47,670 bases of DNA from an uncultured Elusimicrobium sp. (GTDB lineage: Bacteria; Elusimicrobiota; Elusimicrobia; Elusimicrobiales; Elusimicrobiaceae). Shown piece after piece: positions 16,613 to 25,842 of this stretch. The stretch lies in the NCBI GenBank assembly GCA_937891135.1, contig CALAFB010000026.1, positions 1-47,670 on the forward strand, read 5' to 3'. A program made the position numbers and the translations under genes. Under the pieces are notes generated by a model. The model saw only the letters and a program-made list of their open reading frames with translations, was not told the origin of the DNA and made no database searches. How positions within the stretch are numbered: position 1 is the first letter of the stretch; every line of letters begins with the position of its first letter.

Positions 16613-19600
16613 ATGCGTACCTGGCTCTGTCGTATATTGGCTGTTGTGTTTTTGGTACAATCTATGCCCCCGGCTGCTTGGGCGGGCCGTTCGCGTGCGT
16701 CCCGGCGGGACCGCCAGCTGGACCGTCAGGTCGCGGCAGCCGTACAGCAGCAATACCCGTATGACGCCTGGAAACAAGAAGCAGCCGAACTGGAAAAACT
16801 CCTTCAAGAGAAAGATTTAACCGCTGATGAACGCCAATTTGCCCAATTGGAATTGCAAATTGCCCAAACGCAAGTAGAACAGATTGATAAACTAAACGAG
16901 GCGGATTCTTCCCGGTTTACCCAGATAAATGCCCTGTATGCGGCCCGGTTAGAGGCCCTGCGTGTGGAAGAAACCGCCTTAGAGAAAAAAGCCCAATTAC
17001 GCAGCTTTTACCAAAAAGCCCAATCGTTGGCTATGATTCAGGCCAGCATTTATGCCTTGCATAAACTGGCCCAAGAAAGTAAAACCCGTATCGCCCAAGC
17101 GCAAGCCGCCCGTAACCAAGCCAACCGCCAATATGCAGAGGTATCATTAGGTAAAACCCAACAGCCGGACCCGGCTTCGTTATCACAGCCGCTTGTTCAT
17201 CAGCCGGTTTCCGTCCGGGTAAATACGCCGCCGGCAGCCTTAGACGCGCAAGTTTCTGCACCGGCTGCCCGTTCCCGCCTGTTAGAGGCCTGGGCCCATA
17301 ATACCATTACGCTGGAAGAAATCGTAGAATATATGGACCCGGTGGAGGAAACTGTTTCTGTAGAAAACATCAGTATGGCGGCCGAGTTGTTATTTAATAT
17401 CTTTTATAACTACAATGCCCAGGCCAGCCAGCTAGCCGAGTCAACCATTCAAAATGCTACCTGGTTAGCCAAGCGGTTAAAATTCCGCGCCCAGCACCAA
17501 ATGTACGTATTGGAACAGCAAGCCCGAGCGGGGGAGGCCGGTTCTTTTTACATGATACAAGCACGCGGGAACCTGATGCGCCTGGCTATACAAGTAGATA
17601 AATTTTTAAAACTCCACCCGTCCAACCAAGAGGAATCGGCCCTTGTTACCTATGACCGGCAATTATCGGAATTTGCCCCCGTCCAGCGGGAGTTAGCCGC
17701 TTTGCGCGGGAACGTATGGCCGGTTTCCCCGGTGGGGAACGCGCTGGCCGAAGCCGTCCAACAGAACTACCAGGCCCACCCCGCCCAAGACAGCCGGGAA
17801 TCGGTATTACTCACGCGGGAGTTTGCCTACGTAACCGATTATTTGATTCAAACAGGCAATACCAACCGCCTGAGTGAATTGGTCGCCCTCGTAAATCACG
17901 ACAAATCTACCTTCCACGGGAAGAATGAAATTTACGTGAGTGCCGTTTTCGGCAGTATCTTTAATGCGCTCATGGCGTACCCCATTTCTAACAAAACCCA
18001 ACGCAACTTGCGCCAGTTGTTGGAATGTGCGGCGGCCCCGGTTTGCCATTATCACGAAACCCGCCTTACCAATGCGGTCAATGTACGCACACAGGCCTTA
18101 GCAGTAGCCAGTATGCTGCGCCAAGTGGCTAAAACGCACCACATCCCTACCGAAGGGGTGGGTATCCAACCGGATGAAACAGAAATTACCCATTTAAATG
18201 AAGAACTGTTTGAGGATGCCCAATTCCGCGCTACCATGGCCGCTTTTACCGTAGATTTGTACGGGCCTATCCAGTCTTGGAACGTAACTGAAATTACCCG
18301 CTACGGGTTAACCCTGGAAGAATTGCAAAAATACAGTAATTATTTAGCGCGTATTTATGAATCCTTTTTACCCGTGCCGGAACCCAAAGTAACCATTACA
18401 ACCCTCAAAGAAGGCATTTATAAAAATTGTTGGGTACGTGAAATAGATGCCAAGCATTTAGTCCAGTTAACCAGTCTTAATAAAACGGGCTCGGTCATTC
18501 CGGCTACAAGTGAAAGCGGATACAGCTGCAAAGAACTGACCACCCAATACAACAAAAACCGCTACGGGGGCTTTGACACCGCCATTGTGCATGACAGCCG
18601 AGGTTATATCCGGGGTATGCTCTATTTCAACCCGTATAACCGGGAACAGGCTATGAATGACCTGGCGGGAAGACTCATGCTGGAAGTAGCCACCTGGTAT
18701 TTGTGGGGGGCCGCTTTTAAAGGAATGGGCTATTTATGGAAAGGGGCCCGGGCTTTAACGGCAGCCAGCGAAGCGGCCGCCAAGGCTTCGGACGGTATGC
18801 GCCTGATGCGCTTTAACAGTAAATTTACCCAAGTTTGGAAGTTAAGCACCAACGGTTGGCAAACCGAAATGGGGGTTGTTGCGTTGCAACAACAGGGCGA
18901 AAAAATCTATGTGGAAATGGCCCGCCCCGGTTACCAGGGCTATATCACGCTGTTGGATAAATCCGTCTTGCAAGGTCATTCGCTGAAATCCTTAAAAGGA
19001 CGTATCTTGCTGCGCCGCGCCATTCAACGCGATATTTATGCTAACCTCGGCCGGATACCGCAAGACCTGACCGCCGGGCCTTCTACCCGCTTAATAGGGG
19101 CTAGCCGTGCGCAAGCATTTACCCACCCGCTTACGAAGGCCGAACAGACTGCCGTTCAACAAGAGCAACCGCTCGTTCGTGCGGTTACGCAGGAATTAAA
19201 CGAAGGGCGTACATTTGATGCGGTAACCGCACCCGGAACTCCGTACACTTTATATCATCCGATTAAATTTCCGCAGCCAGTTGTTGATTTGAGTACCCGT
19301 TTGCCGGAAGGCCTCATGTTGGACCCGCGCACCGGCAACGTGATTAGTAGGCTTTCCGGGCAGTATTTGGGGACGATTGCTTCTTATACGAACCCCAATC
19401 CCTTGGCCTATAATATGGCCGCCGGGATTACCCAATCGCCGTCTGCTGCCTTTACGGGCCGGTTGATTGCCAACCATTTCCCCATTATTGGGCAAATGGA
19501 CGGACTTACGAAATTTGTGCTTACCATGACGGTCCTGGACCAACCGTTTTATTACTGGTATGTAAAACCGTATATGACCGATTTTGCCGAACGGCAAGAT

Positions 19601-21013
19601 AAGGAGTTTGCCCGTACCACCGGTTTTACAAGTACGAGTAAGAAGGAGACCAATAATGCTTCTTCCACGACGGTATTAAATGGGCTGCAAAAATTAATGC
19701 CTACGGCCGATAATCCGCTGGGGGCTACCTTGCAGGGGGTCTTTTTAGGGGTGAACCAGTTGTTAAACTACGTCTTGCCCAGTCCCATTCAAACGGCCCG
19801 CCAATGGATGTTTAAGAAAACGACCGAAGCGGTTGCCGCGGTGGATGACCCGATTCGGGCGCATTTGCAAATCCCCAATACCCGGGTAAATGAAATGGTG
19901 CCGTTGCCGGGTCAGGTGCTCTCGTTCCCGCTGATCATGGCCAGCGACCCGTCCCCCGTCTATAACGAGGCGACCCGTACCAACTACAAACTGGCTACCC
20001 AGGACCAGCAATTTAAACAAGGGATGAAAGAACATTTTATGCAGGATACCCTGGATGAAGAACTGAACTTACTTAACGAATCGGACCGGTTTATGCAAGA
20101 AAACCGGGAGATTTTGGCTGCCTTGCCGGGTTCCCAAAAAGAACTCAAACGGGTCTATAAAGTATTTGAACAGGATCTTAAAAAAATCAAACGGACCGTG
20201 GAAAAAGACCCCCAACAAGCCCAGGGCGCGTTAAATGAAGCCCGTCAAAAATTTGTGAATACGCACGCGGATATTATGACCCGTGCGTCAGTAGCATACG
20301 TAGACAAACTGCTTGCCAATCTGCCTAACGAAATTAACTTCTATAAAGAAAATTACCTGTCCTTATTTACGGCAGCCGATGAAGAACAAGTAAGAAATAA
20401 TTATACGGCTTACTGCGTTCATTACAAGCAAGATTTAATAGAGTTATTTACGGCTCAAAAACGGGCCTTAGAAACTAAGCAAGATGTCCAGGCTTTACAG
20501 GTAGCTGCGTTGCAGAAGTCGGATAGACATATCCAGGATTTCTTAACCCGCCGGACTGCGATAGAAAATGAATTAAACGAGCGCGTCAATCTGGCTAACC
20601 AAATTAAAGAGGAGTGGGAACAGGATTTTAAAGACATCTGCCCGTCCCGATTACTCGCCTTGCGCCAAGAAGTACAAGACGAATTTGCTAGTATTACCGG
20701 AAGCTTTGAAACCAATATAAACGCCGCCCTTGAACACGTGAAAGATGCGCGCACGCTGGCGGAAACGTACCGGCAATTAAAAACCAAACGCGAGCAGGAA
20801 TTTGATACGTTTAAACAGTATTGGGTGGGCCAAAATCCGTTTTATGAATCTTTCTTCAACCGTACGCTCTCGGTCGTAGAAGCTGAAAAACAGGCCCAAG
20901 CGGCTGCCAATGCCCCTTTCCGGCCGGGGCAAGCACGCACGGGGGTTGTACTCCCCTGGCAAGAAGGTACTTCCTCCCGGCAATCCGGGGCCGGTACATG
21001 GGTTACCCCGTAA
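16613..21013 (+). CDS. Giant secreted protein of unknown function (1466 aa)
   Basis: Starts with a signal peptide (MRTWLCRILAVVFLVQSMPPAAWAG) behind an AAGGAG site. Residues about 30-180 are a Gln/Ala/Glu-rich coiled coil; a second long charged helical region fills residues about 1130-1440. A hydrophobic patch, LMLEVATWYLWGAAFKGMGYLW, lies near residue 690, and another, FVLTMTVLDQPFYYWYV, near 970, which could be membrane-contacting. I recognise no enzyme motif or named domain. It is the largest gene here and has its own promoter with site B. By context it belongs to the same regulated set of exported proteins as the gene before it. Cell location beyond export is unknown. Confidence 0.85.
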   Translation: MRTWLCRILAVVFLVQSMPPAAWAGRSRASRRDRQLDRQVAAAVQQQYPYDAWKQEAAELEKLLQEKDLTADERQFAQLELQIAQTQVEQIDKLNEADSSRFTQINALYAARLEALRVEETALEKKAQLRSFYQKAQSLAMIQASIYALHKLAQESKTRIAQAQAARNQANRQYAEVSLGKTQQPDPASLSQPLVHQPVSVRVNTPPAALDAQVSAPAARSRLLEAWAHNTITLEEIVEYMDPVEETVSVENISMAAELLFNIFYNYNAQASQLAESTIQNATWLAKRLKFRAQHQMYVLEQQARAGEAGSFYMIQARGNLMRLAIQVDKFLKLHPSNQEESALVTYDRQLSEFAPVQRELAALRGNVWPVSPVGNALAEAVQQNYQAHPAQDSRESVLLTREFAYVTDYLIQTGNTNRLSELVALVNHDKSTFHGKNEIYVSAVFGSIFNALMAYPISNKTQRNLRQLLECAAAPVCHYHETRLTNAVNVRTQALAVASMLRQVAKTHHIPTEGVGIQPDETEITHLNEELFEDAQFRATMAAFTVDLYGPIQSWNVTEITRYGLTLEELQKYSNYLARIYESFLPVPEPKVTITTLKEGIYKNCWVREIDAKHLVQLTSLNKTGSVIPATSESGYSCKELTTQYNKNRYGGFDTAIVHDSRGYIRGMLYFNPYNREQAMNDLAGRLMLEVATWYLWGAAFKGMGYLWKGARALTAASEAAAKASDGMRLMRFNSKFTQVWKLSTNGWQTEMGVVALQQQGEKIYVEMARPGYQGYITLLDKSVLQGHSLKSLKGRILLRRAIQRDIYANLGRIPQDLTAGPSTRLIGASRAQAFTHPLTKAEQTAVQQEQPLVRAVTQELNEGRTFDAVTAPGTPYTLYHPIKFPQPVVDLSTRLPEGLMLDPRTGNVISRLSGQYLGTIASYTNPNPLAYNMAAGITQSPSAAFTGRLIANHFPIIGQMDGLTKFVLTMTVLDQPFYYWYVKPYMTDFAERQDKEFARTTGFTSTSKKETNNASSTTVLNGLQKLMPTADNPLGATLQGVFLGVNQLLNYVLPSPIQTARQWMFKKTTEAVAAVDDPIRAHLQIPNTRVNEMVPLPGQVLSFPLIMASDPSPVYNEATRTNYKLATQDQQFKQGMKEHFMQDTLDEELNLLNESDRFMQENREILAALPGSQKELKRVYKVFEQDLKKIKRTVEKDPQQAQGALNEARQKFVNTHADIMTRASVAYVDKLLANLPNEINFYKENYLSLFTAADEEQVRNNYTAYCVHYKQDLIELFTAQKRALETKQDVQALQVAALQKSDRHIQDFLTRRTAIENELNERVNLANQIKEEWEQDFKDICPSRLLALRQEVQDEFASITGSFETNINAALEHVKDARTLAETYRQLKTKREQEFDTFKQYWVGQNPFYESFFNRTLSVVEAEKQAQAAANAPFRPGQARTGVVLPWQEGTSSRQSGAGTWVTP

Positions 21014-21023
21014 TATTTTCAAG

Positions 21024-21120
21024 CAGGGTTCGGCAATCTCCTCCTTGAGTCTTTTAAGCGGTGTGGATCCCCGGCTACAACCCACGGGGATGACTCTTTT
21101 TTGAGGGGGCACGGGGATGT
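21024..21120. repeat. Dispersed hairpin repeats
   Basis: A half unit GGTTCGGCAATCTCC (21027-21041), and a GGATCCCCGG...CACGGGGATGAC hairpin (21066-21094), followed by another ACGGGGATG half. The same units recur at 22190, 23570, 26860 and 27030. Confidence 0.7.
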
Positions 21121-21171
21121 CCCGTTATGATAATTCGTCATTGCCAAGTGCTAACGTAAAACAACTTTCTT

Positions 21172-21201
21172 AAAAAAAACCCCGGGAAAAATTTCCCGGG
21201 G
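21172..21201 (-). terminator. Terminator of the outer-membrane beta-barrel gene
   Basis: CCCCGGGAAA pairs with TTTCCCGGGG (21180-21201); on the minus strand a run of eight T follows. Confidence 0.9.
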
Positions 21202-21228
21202 TGTACCACGTAAATGCAAGCGTTGTTT

Positions 21229-22026
21229 TTAAAACGCAATACCTAAGCGAAGCCCATATTCTTTGGTGTTATTTTTCGGTTCCACATACCCATATTCTAC
21301 GGTGGAATTTTGAATGTGCCAATACCGGTAGAAGGGCTCCATAAACACGCCAATTTTATCCAAATTTATTTGGCCTTTGGCACTCACGCGTAAGCCGTAT
21401 CCTTGGCTTTGCTTGAAGGATAAATCGTCCCCGCTGTTATTGTTTCCGTAAACCATCCAGTCAAATTCGCCTTTAAAGGTCAGCGTAAACTGCTGGGTCA
21501 TATCCCATTCCAGGTGGGCCCCCAACGGGATATACACATAGGTTTGCGTACGTTGGTAACCCCCGGGACCGGCTTGATCTAAGTGATTACGCAGTTGCCG
21601 CCAACCTACCCCAAAATACGGATATAAAGTAAGCGGAGAACCTAATTGATACGTTTGGCCTAATTTCATATCCGCTTCAAAATAATAATCATCTAAACCG
21701 TCGACGGAGTAGGGGGTAACCTGCCAGGAAGAACCGTCCCAATACTGTATGCCGCCATCATAGTCGGTATCGCCAGTCATATAGCGGAAATTGAGCATGG
21801 CAAAAGACCGGTCATCATCATTAAAATCCGTAGACAATATACTACGCATCATATACGAAGCACTTACCCCGTTTTTGTGGCCGGACAGTTTCATCAGGCC
21901 CGGTTCTGTGTATTTGTAACTGGAATGCTCGTAGGCAATTTCCAATGAATGTCGTTTATTATGCGTGCCTGCAAATGTGGGGACCGCTAATAAACAAGCT
22001 AACACGGTTAGCGTAAATTTTTTCAT
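21229..22026 (-). CDS. Outer-membrane beta-barrel protein
   Basis: A 265-residue protein with a signal peptide (MKKFTLTVLACLLAVPTFAG). The mature chain is made of alternating aromatic/polar strands, for example LEIAYEHSSYKYTEPG, FGVGWRQLRNHLDQ and FTLTFKGEFDWMVYG, and ends in LRLGIAF with a terminal Phe as needed by the BAM complex. Size suggests 10-12 strands. Ligand and family are not evident; a porin or adhesin role is possible. GGGAGGA precedes the ATG. A TATAAT box lies on the minus strand at 22064-22069, about 37 bases upstream. Confidence 0.85.
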   Translation of the reverse strand: MKKFTLTVLACLLAVPTFAGTHNKRHSLEIAYEHSSYKYTEPGLMKLSGHKNGVSASYMMRSILSTDFNDDDRSFAMLNFRYMTGDTDYDGGIQYWDGSSWQVTPYSVDGLDDYYFEADMKLGQTYQLGSPLTLYPYFGVGWRQLRNHLDQAGPGGYQRTQTYVYIPLGAHLEWDMTQQFTLTFKGEFDWMVYGNNNSGDDLSFKQSQGYGLRVSAKGQINLDKIGVFMEPFYRYWHIQNSTVEYGYVEPKNNTKEYGLRLGIAF

Positions 22027-22063
22027 GAATCCTCCCTAGTATAAATGAGTAAATACAAGAAAC

Positions 22064-22069
22064 ATTATA
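22064..22069 (-). promoter_or_regulatory. -10 box of the beta-barrel gene
   Basis: TATAAT on the minus strand, giving a leader of about 30 bases that contains the GGGAGGA ribosome site. Confidence 0.5.
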
Positions 22070-22119
22070 CAAAGAATTTATAAAAAAGTGAAATAAATAG
22101 CCGGCCCGTATATAAAAAA

Positions 22120-22350
22120 CCAATTTCCAAACGGTGTGGGAACCCACCCGGTCACGCGAATGTAGAGAACCTGACAATTCCTCAAGCGGTGTAGATCCCC
22201 GGCTACAACCCGCGGGGATGACTCTTTTATTATTCGTCATTGCCGAGTGCTTTTGTCGGCAATCTCCTCTAATGTCATTCCCGAAGGTCTTTGTCGGCAA
22301 TCTCCTCCTTGAGTCTTTTAAGTAGGTCCGGTGTAAACCTGACAATAAAT
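22120..22350. repeat. Dispersed hairpin repeats
   Basis: Contains GGATCCCCGG.. units (in this copy GATCCCCGG...CGCGGGGATGAC, 22194-22222), ATTGCCGA/TCGGCAAT (about 22238-22264), ATTCCCGA/GTCGGCAAT (about 22276-22302) and a TAGGTCCGG/AACCTGAC unit (22323-22343). Most units are spaced by GTCTTTTAAG-like strings. Confidence 0.7.
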
Positions 22351-22425
22351 AAGAGAGCCCTTGTTTTTACGTTAGATAAAACCTGCCGACAAAGCCCCTT
22401 AAAACCCTTTTACCGGCAGTATAGC

Positions 22426-22448
22426 AAAAACAGCCCCGTTTTGGGGGC
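22426..22448 (-). terminator. Terminator of the yggS-DUF167 operon
   Basis: GCCCC (22433-22437) pairs with GGGGC (22444-22448); on the minus strand it is followed by TGTTTTTG. A longer CTGCCG/CGGCAG hairpin lies just beyond (22384-22419). Confidence 0.65.
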
Positions 22449-22480
22449 CGTCTTTAAGTAAGAAAATGTAGAAACCCGCC

Positions 22481-22747
22481 CTACGGGATAGAATCCATAA
22501 TTTGGCGCAGTTCTTCTTCGCTTTTTTCGCGCACTTCTACGGTTTTTTCTTTTCCTTTGGCACCTTTCACTAACACAATGCCACTTTCATTTACCGCAAA
22601 AAAATCAGCCAGGAAAGTTTTCATCATGGTATTGGCCGGGTCATCATCTACTTTTTTGGTTTGAATTTTTACGCGCAACACGCTACCGATGCGGCTAATT
22701 ACTTCGTTACGGTCCGAGCCCGGGATTAAACGTACTTTAATAATCAT
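22481..22747 (-). CDS. DUF167 (YggU) family protein
   Basis: An 88-residue protein: IIKVRLIPGSDRNEVISRIG, VLRVKIQTKKVDDDPANTMM, LADFFAVNESGIVLVKGAKGKEKTV. This order of strands and the PGS..NEV, DD..AN and VKGAKGK.K elements are those of the DUF167 family, small alpha/beta proteins of unknown function. It overlaps the yggS stop by four bases (ATGA), an arrangement (yggS then yggU) known in other bacteria. Confidence 0.88.
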   Translation of the reverse strand: MIIKVRLIPGSDRNEVISRIGSVLRVKIQTKKVDDDPANTMMKTFLADFFAVNESGIVLVKGAKGKEKTVEVREKSEEELRQIMDSIP

Positions 22748-23457
22748 ACTTCCTCCAAATTTCGGCTAAAAAGCAGGCTGCCCAGCCGGGGCAACGTGGA
22801 ACCCTCTTCCACGGCCACACTAAAATCTTCACTCATTCCCAAAGACAACTGTGCCTTCGGAACTTGTTTAAAATCCTCGTCAAACGCTTGTTTCAGCGTT
22901 TTAAATAATCCGCGTAATGTTTTTTCATCAGCCCCTTGCGGAGCCACGGCCATATACCCCTGCACGCGGATATTTTCAAAAGTGCCTTGTAATTGTTTTA
23001 CCAAGGCCCGTGCTTGCGTCAGCGGCAAGCCGGATTGGGTTTCCCGCTCTGTCAGTTTTACTTGCACCAGTACCGTTAGTATTTTTCCGGCAGGCAGGTA
23101 TTTACTTAACAACCGGGCCGTTTCAAAATCGTCTAATGAATCTACGGCATCAAACAATTGCGCGGCTTTCGCTATTTTATTTTTTTGCAAATGCCCGATA
23201 AAATGTTTCTTTACCTGGGTAAATTTTGCAAAATCCGCATTTTCTTTCCACCGGGCCCACGCTTGCTGCACGCGCGATTCCCCAATATCTGTCAGTACCC
23301 CTTTTTGCAATAACGTCAGTACGTCTTTGTCCAACGCGTATTTGGTTACAGCAAGCAGCGTTATTTCTTGCGGGTTGCGCCCGACACGTTTACAAGCACT
23401 TTCCAAGGAACGCACAGCCTGGTAAAAATTTTCAAATAAAATTTGTTCCCGGAGCAT
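22744..23457 (-). CDS. yggS: PLP homeostasis protein, YggS family
   Basis: Pyridoxal-phosphate-binding protein that buffers free PLP in the cytoplasm; it has the TIM-barrel fold of the alanine racemase group but no known catalysis. LLAVTKYALDKDV carries the PLP lysine; GESRVQQAW, HFIGHLQKNK, LVQVKLTERETQSGL and LSLGMSEDFSVAVEEGST are family blocks. At 237 residues it is of normal length. I chose the ATG at 23455-23457 (MLREQILF); TATAAT lies 16 bases further up, so upstream in-frame codons cannot be translated. Confidence 0.92.
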   Translation of the reverse strand: MLREQILFENFYQAVRSLESACKRVGRNPQEITLLAVTKYALDKDVLTLLQKGVLTDIGESRVQQAWARWKENADFAKFTQVKKHFIGHLQKNKIAKAAQLFDAVDSLDDFETARLLSKYLPAGKILTVLVQVKLTERETQSGLPLTQARALVKQLQGTFENIRVQGYMAVAPQGADEKTLRGLFKTLKQAFDEDFKQVPKAQLSLGMSEDFSVAVEEGSTLPRLGSLLFSRNLEEV

Positions 23458-23526
23458 AAAAATCTCTTGACATATTATACAAAATTTAGTGTAATAGTAC
23501 AATTTTTTTAACAACGGTGTGAATTA

Positions 23527-23690
23527 AAATTGTCAGGGCAAGCCCTGACCTATAAACTTTTAAGCGGTGTGGATCCCCGGCTACAACCCACGGGGATGAC
23601 CCTTTTTTGGGGGGCCACGGGGATGACCCTTTTTTGAGAGGCCACGGGGATGACCTTTTTTTGAGGGGGCCACGGGGATGACCCGTTATT
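23527..23690. repeat. Hairpin unit and 27-base tandem array
   Basis: GTCAGGGCAAGCCCTGAC hairpin near 23532-23549, then a GGATCCCCGG/CACGGGGATGACC unit whose right half is repeated as CACGGGGATGACC at 23589, 23616, 23643 and 23671, i.e. with a 27-28 base period separated by T-runs and G-runs. No gene between 23458 and 23735. Confidence 0.8.
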
Positions 23691-23735
23691 TTAGCTGCCG
23701 CTTGAGGATGATTTTTTACGCGGAAGTGTACGCCA

Positions 23736-25802
23736 TCATTCCACGGTTTTGAGTTCTGCTAACGGGAAATAATGGTGCAAAATCGTTTTATAATCTTGCC
23801 CGGCATCAGCGCGCCCGGCGGCTCCGGTTTGGCAGAAGCCCACACCGTGCCCCCAACCGCCGCCGTAAAACACAAAGTATTTTAATTGCCGGTTTTGGTA
23901 ATTTGGCTGCACAATAAAATAACTGCTTCTCAGCATCCCTAAACTAAGATTATTGCGGATGACATTTTCTTTATTCAGCGTTACGCTGCCTTTGGTGCCT
24001 TTAACCAAGAGTTTAGTTACATACCCCGCGCGCGAACGCTCTTGCGGGATTAACGCCGTAATGGGGCCGATATCTTTCTTTTGGTTTTTAATCACTTCGC
24101 GCAGTTCTTTTTCGCTCACGACCCGTGCCCAGCGGAACGCCGCCAAACTAACGTGCTTATTGTAATTACTGTACGCAGCCGACGGATATTGCAGCAACGC
24201 CTGAAAATGATACGGTTCTAATGTACTAAAATCAAATTCTTTATAATCGGACACGGTTTGCAGGTACGGCGTTTCGTACCAGCCGGCATCTTTGGCACTT
24301 TGCGTGGCTCCGCCGCAGTTGGCCGAAAATACGCTCTCAATGGGTTTATTTTTGTACTCCAGCACTTCGCCCAATGTATTTTCCACAGCGGTGTTGCCGG
24401 CTTCGGTTTCAGCCGTTACACCCCCGTATACCTGGCAGTTTTGCACGTCGCACAAATCATAGCCGTAGGCTTTATGTTTGCCTAAATGTTTTAAGGCATA
24501 CGTTCGCGCCAATACGGCCTGGGCGCGCAAGGCCTGCTGCGGAAACCCGGACGGCATTTCAGAAGCAATAATCCCCTGCACATATTCATCTAACGTAACG
24601 ACGTTAATGGGAATTAACATATTACTGCCGGACGCATGCAGAATTTGCAATTTGCCGCGGTATTCTTTATCGCCAAAGCTGGCCCACGTCATACCGGGGC
24701 CGCTTAATACGTGTTTTAAAATGAAGGTGGGGGCTTGGGTGGGGTTTTCCGACACGGCCGGCACCAGAGTAATGGATTTTTGGAACGGGATTTTTTTACC
24801 GGCGGGGGAAATCAGATAGGGTTGTTTATTTTCCAATACGGCTTGCCAGGTTTCTCCTGCCTGCCCGGCGGCAATTTGTTTGCCTTGGGCATTTTGCACA
24901 GTAAACGTATGGGACGGGCTAAAGGTTACTTCTTTGCGGGGGGAAGGTTTGCCGTTAGAGGAAGTGCCCAGACCGATTTTAATTTCCTGCGGGGCGTCCA
25001 TCCCGGGCGGAAGGAGCAGGGCTTGCACGTCGGTATGTTCGGTTAAGGCCGCAGCGGGAACCAGTTCTTTTTCGGGCTTGGTAAGATGCGGTTTTACGCG
25101 GGATAGGGCTTGTTCCACGTGGGTATTTTTTTTGTCGGCCGCTAAAATCATCTTATACTGGCGGTAGGCTTCGTTATAATCGTTGGATTTTTCCAACATC
25201 CGGGCATAGTGGATACGCGCTTCAATAAACTGGTGGTCATAATCCAACGCTTTTTTATAAGCAGCCGCGGCCTCTTTAAATTGTTGTTGTTCTTCATACA
25301 CTTGCCCCAGTAAAAAATTAGCCAACCCCAGGTGGGAGCCTGCCTTGACGGCTTGCTGTAAATTGTAAGCGGCTAAATCCGGCTCATTAAGCCCCAGTTG
25401 CGCGCGGGCCAGGTTGATGTAAAAAAACCCGGCTGTTTGGTTATTTTCAGGCAAGAAAGAAAGCATCCGCTCGGCCGCCGCATATTGTCCGTCGGCCAGT
25501 AAGGCTTCTGCGGTCATTTCTACCACTTCGTTATCATGCGGATAGAGGCGGTGGGCTTCCAGGGCAATATCCACGGCTTCTTTGGGTTTGTTTTGCTCCA
25601 TGGCGATGAAAATCGCATTTAAAAAGGCCGTGCGGTTGCCGTTTTCTTTGGTAATGGCAATATATTTTTCCAGGGCTGCCAGCGGATGATATGAAAAGTA
25701 TAAGTCCGACGCTTCCTGCATACGTTCCGGCAGCGTATACGCGGCGGGGAAAGCCGCCGTAGCCATACATACTAATAACCCTAAAAGAAGTATTCGTTTC
25801 AT
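23736..25802 (-). CDS. Secreted TPR and SpoIID/LytB-domain protein (peptidoglycan lyase)
   Basis: A 688-residue exported protein. Signal peptide MKRILLLGLLVCMATAAFPA; residues about 25-250 form TPR repeats (ALEKYIAITKENGN, AAAAYKKALDYDHQ, AYRQYKMILAADKK). The C-terminal half is a SpoIID domain: VVTLDEYVQGIIASEMPSG with the catalytic Glu, ALRAQAVLARTYALKH, FSANCGGATQSA, and GGWGHGVGFCQTGAAGRA. SpoIID enzymes cleave glycan strands free of stem peptides; outside spore-formers such proteins act in cell-wall turnover or division. The AAGGG site and a TATAAT box sit in the short divergent gap to lipA. Confidence 0.88.
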   Translation of the reverse strand: MKRILLLGLLVCMATAAFPAAYTLPERMQEASDLYFSYHPLAALEKYIAITKENGNRTAFLNAIFIAMEQNKPKEAVDIALEAHRLYPHDNEVVEMTAEALLADGQYAAAERMLSFLPENNQTAGFFYINLARAQLGLNEPDLAAYNLQQAVKAGSHLGLANFLLGQVYEEQQQFKEAAAAYKKALDYDHQFIEARIHYARMLEKSNDYNEAYRQYKMILAADKKNTHVEQALSRVKPHLTKPEKELVPAAALTEHTDVQALLLPPGMDAPQEIKIGLGTSSNGKPSPRKEVTFSPSHTFTVQNAQGKQIAAGQAGETWQAVLENKQPYLISPAGKKIPFQKSITLVPAVSENPTQAPTFILKHVLSGPGMTWASFGDKEYRGKLQILHASGSNMLIPINVVTLDEYVQGIIASEMPSGFPQQALRAQAVLARTYALKHLGKHKAYGYDLCDVQNCQVYGGVTAETEAGNTAVENTLGEVLEYKNKPIESVFSANCGGATQSAKDAGWYETPYLQTVSDYKEFDFSTLEPYHFQALLQYPSAAYSNYNKHVSLAAFRWARVVSEKELREVIKNQKKDIGPITALIPQERSRAGYVTKLLVKGTKGSVTLNKENVIRNNLSLGMLRSSYFIVQPNYQNRQLKYFVFYGGGWGHGVGFCQTGAAGRADAGQDYKTILHHYFPLAELKTVE

Positions 25803-25830
25803 AACCCTTAGTTATATTATACTTTTTTGG

Positions 25831-25836
25831 TAAAAT
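25831..25836 (+). promoter_or_regulatory. -10 box of lipA, leaderless spacing
   Basis: TAAAAT, exactly six bases before the lipA ATG, which has no ribosome site. The divergent TATAAT of the SpoIID gene overlaps the upstream region. Confidence 0.5.
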
Positions 25837-25842
25837 ATACGT

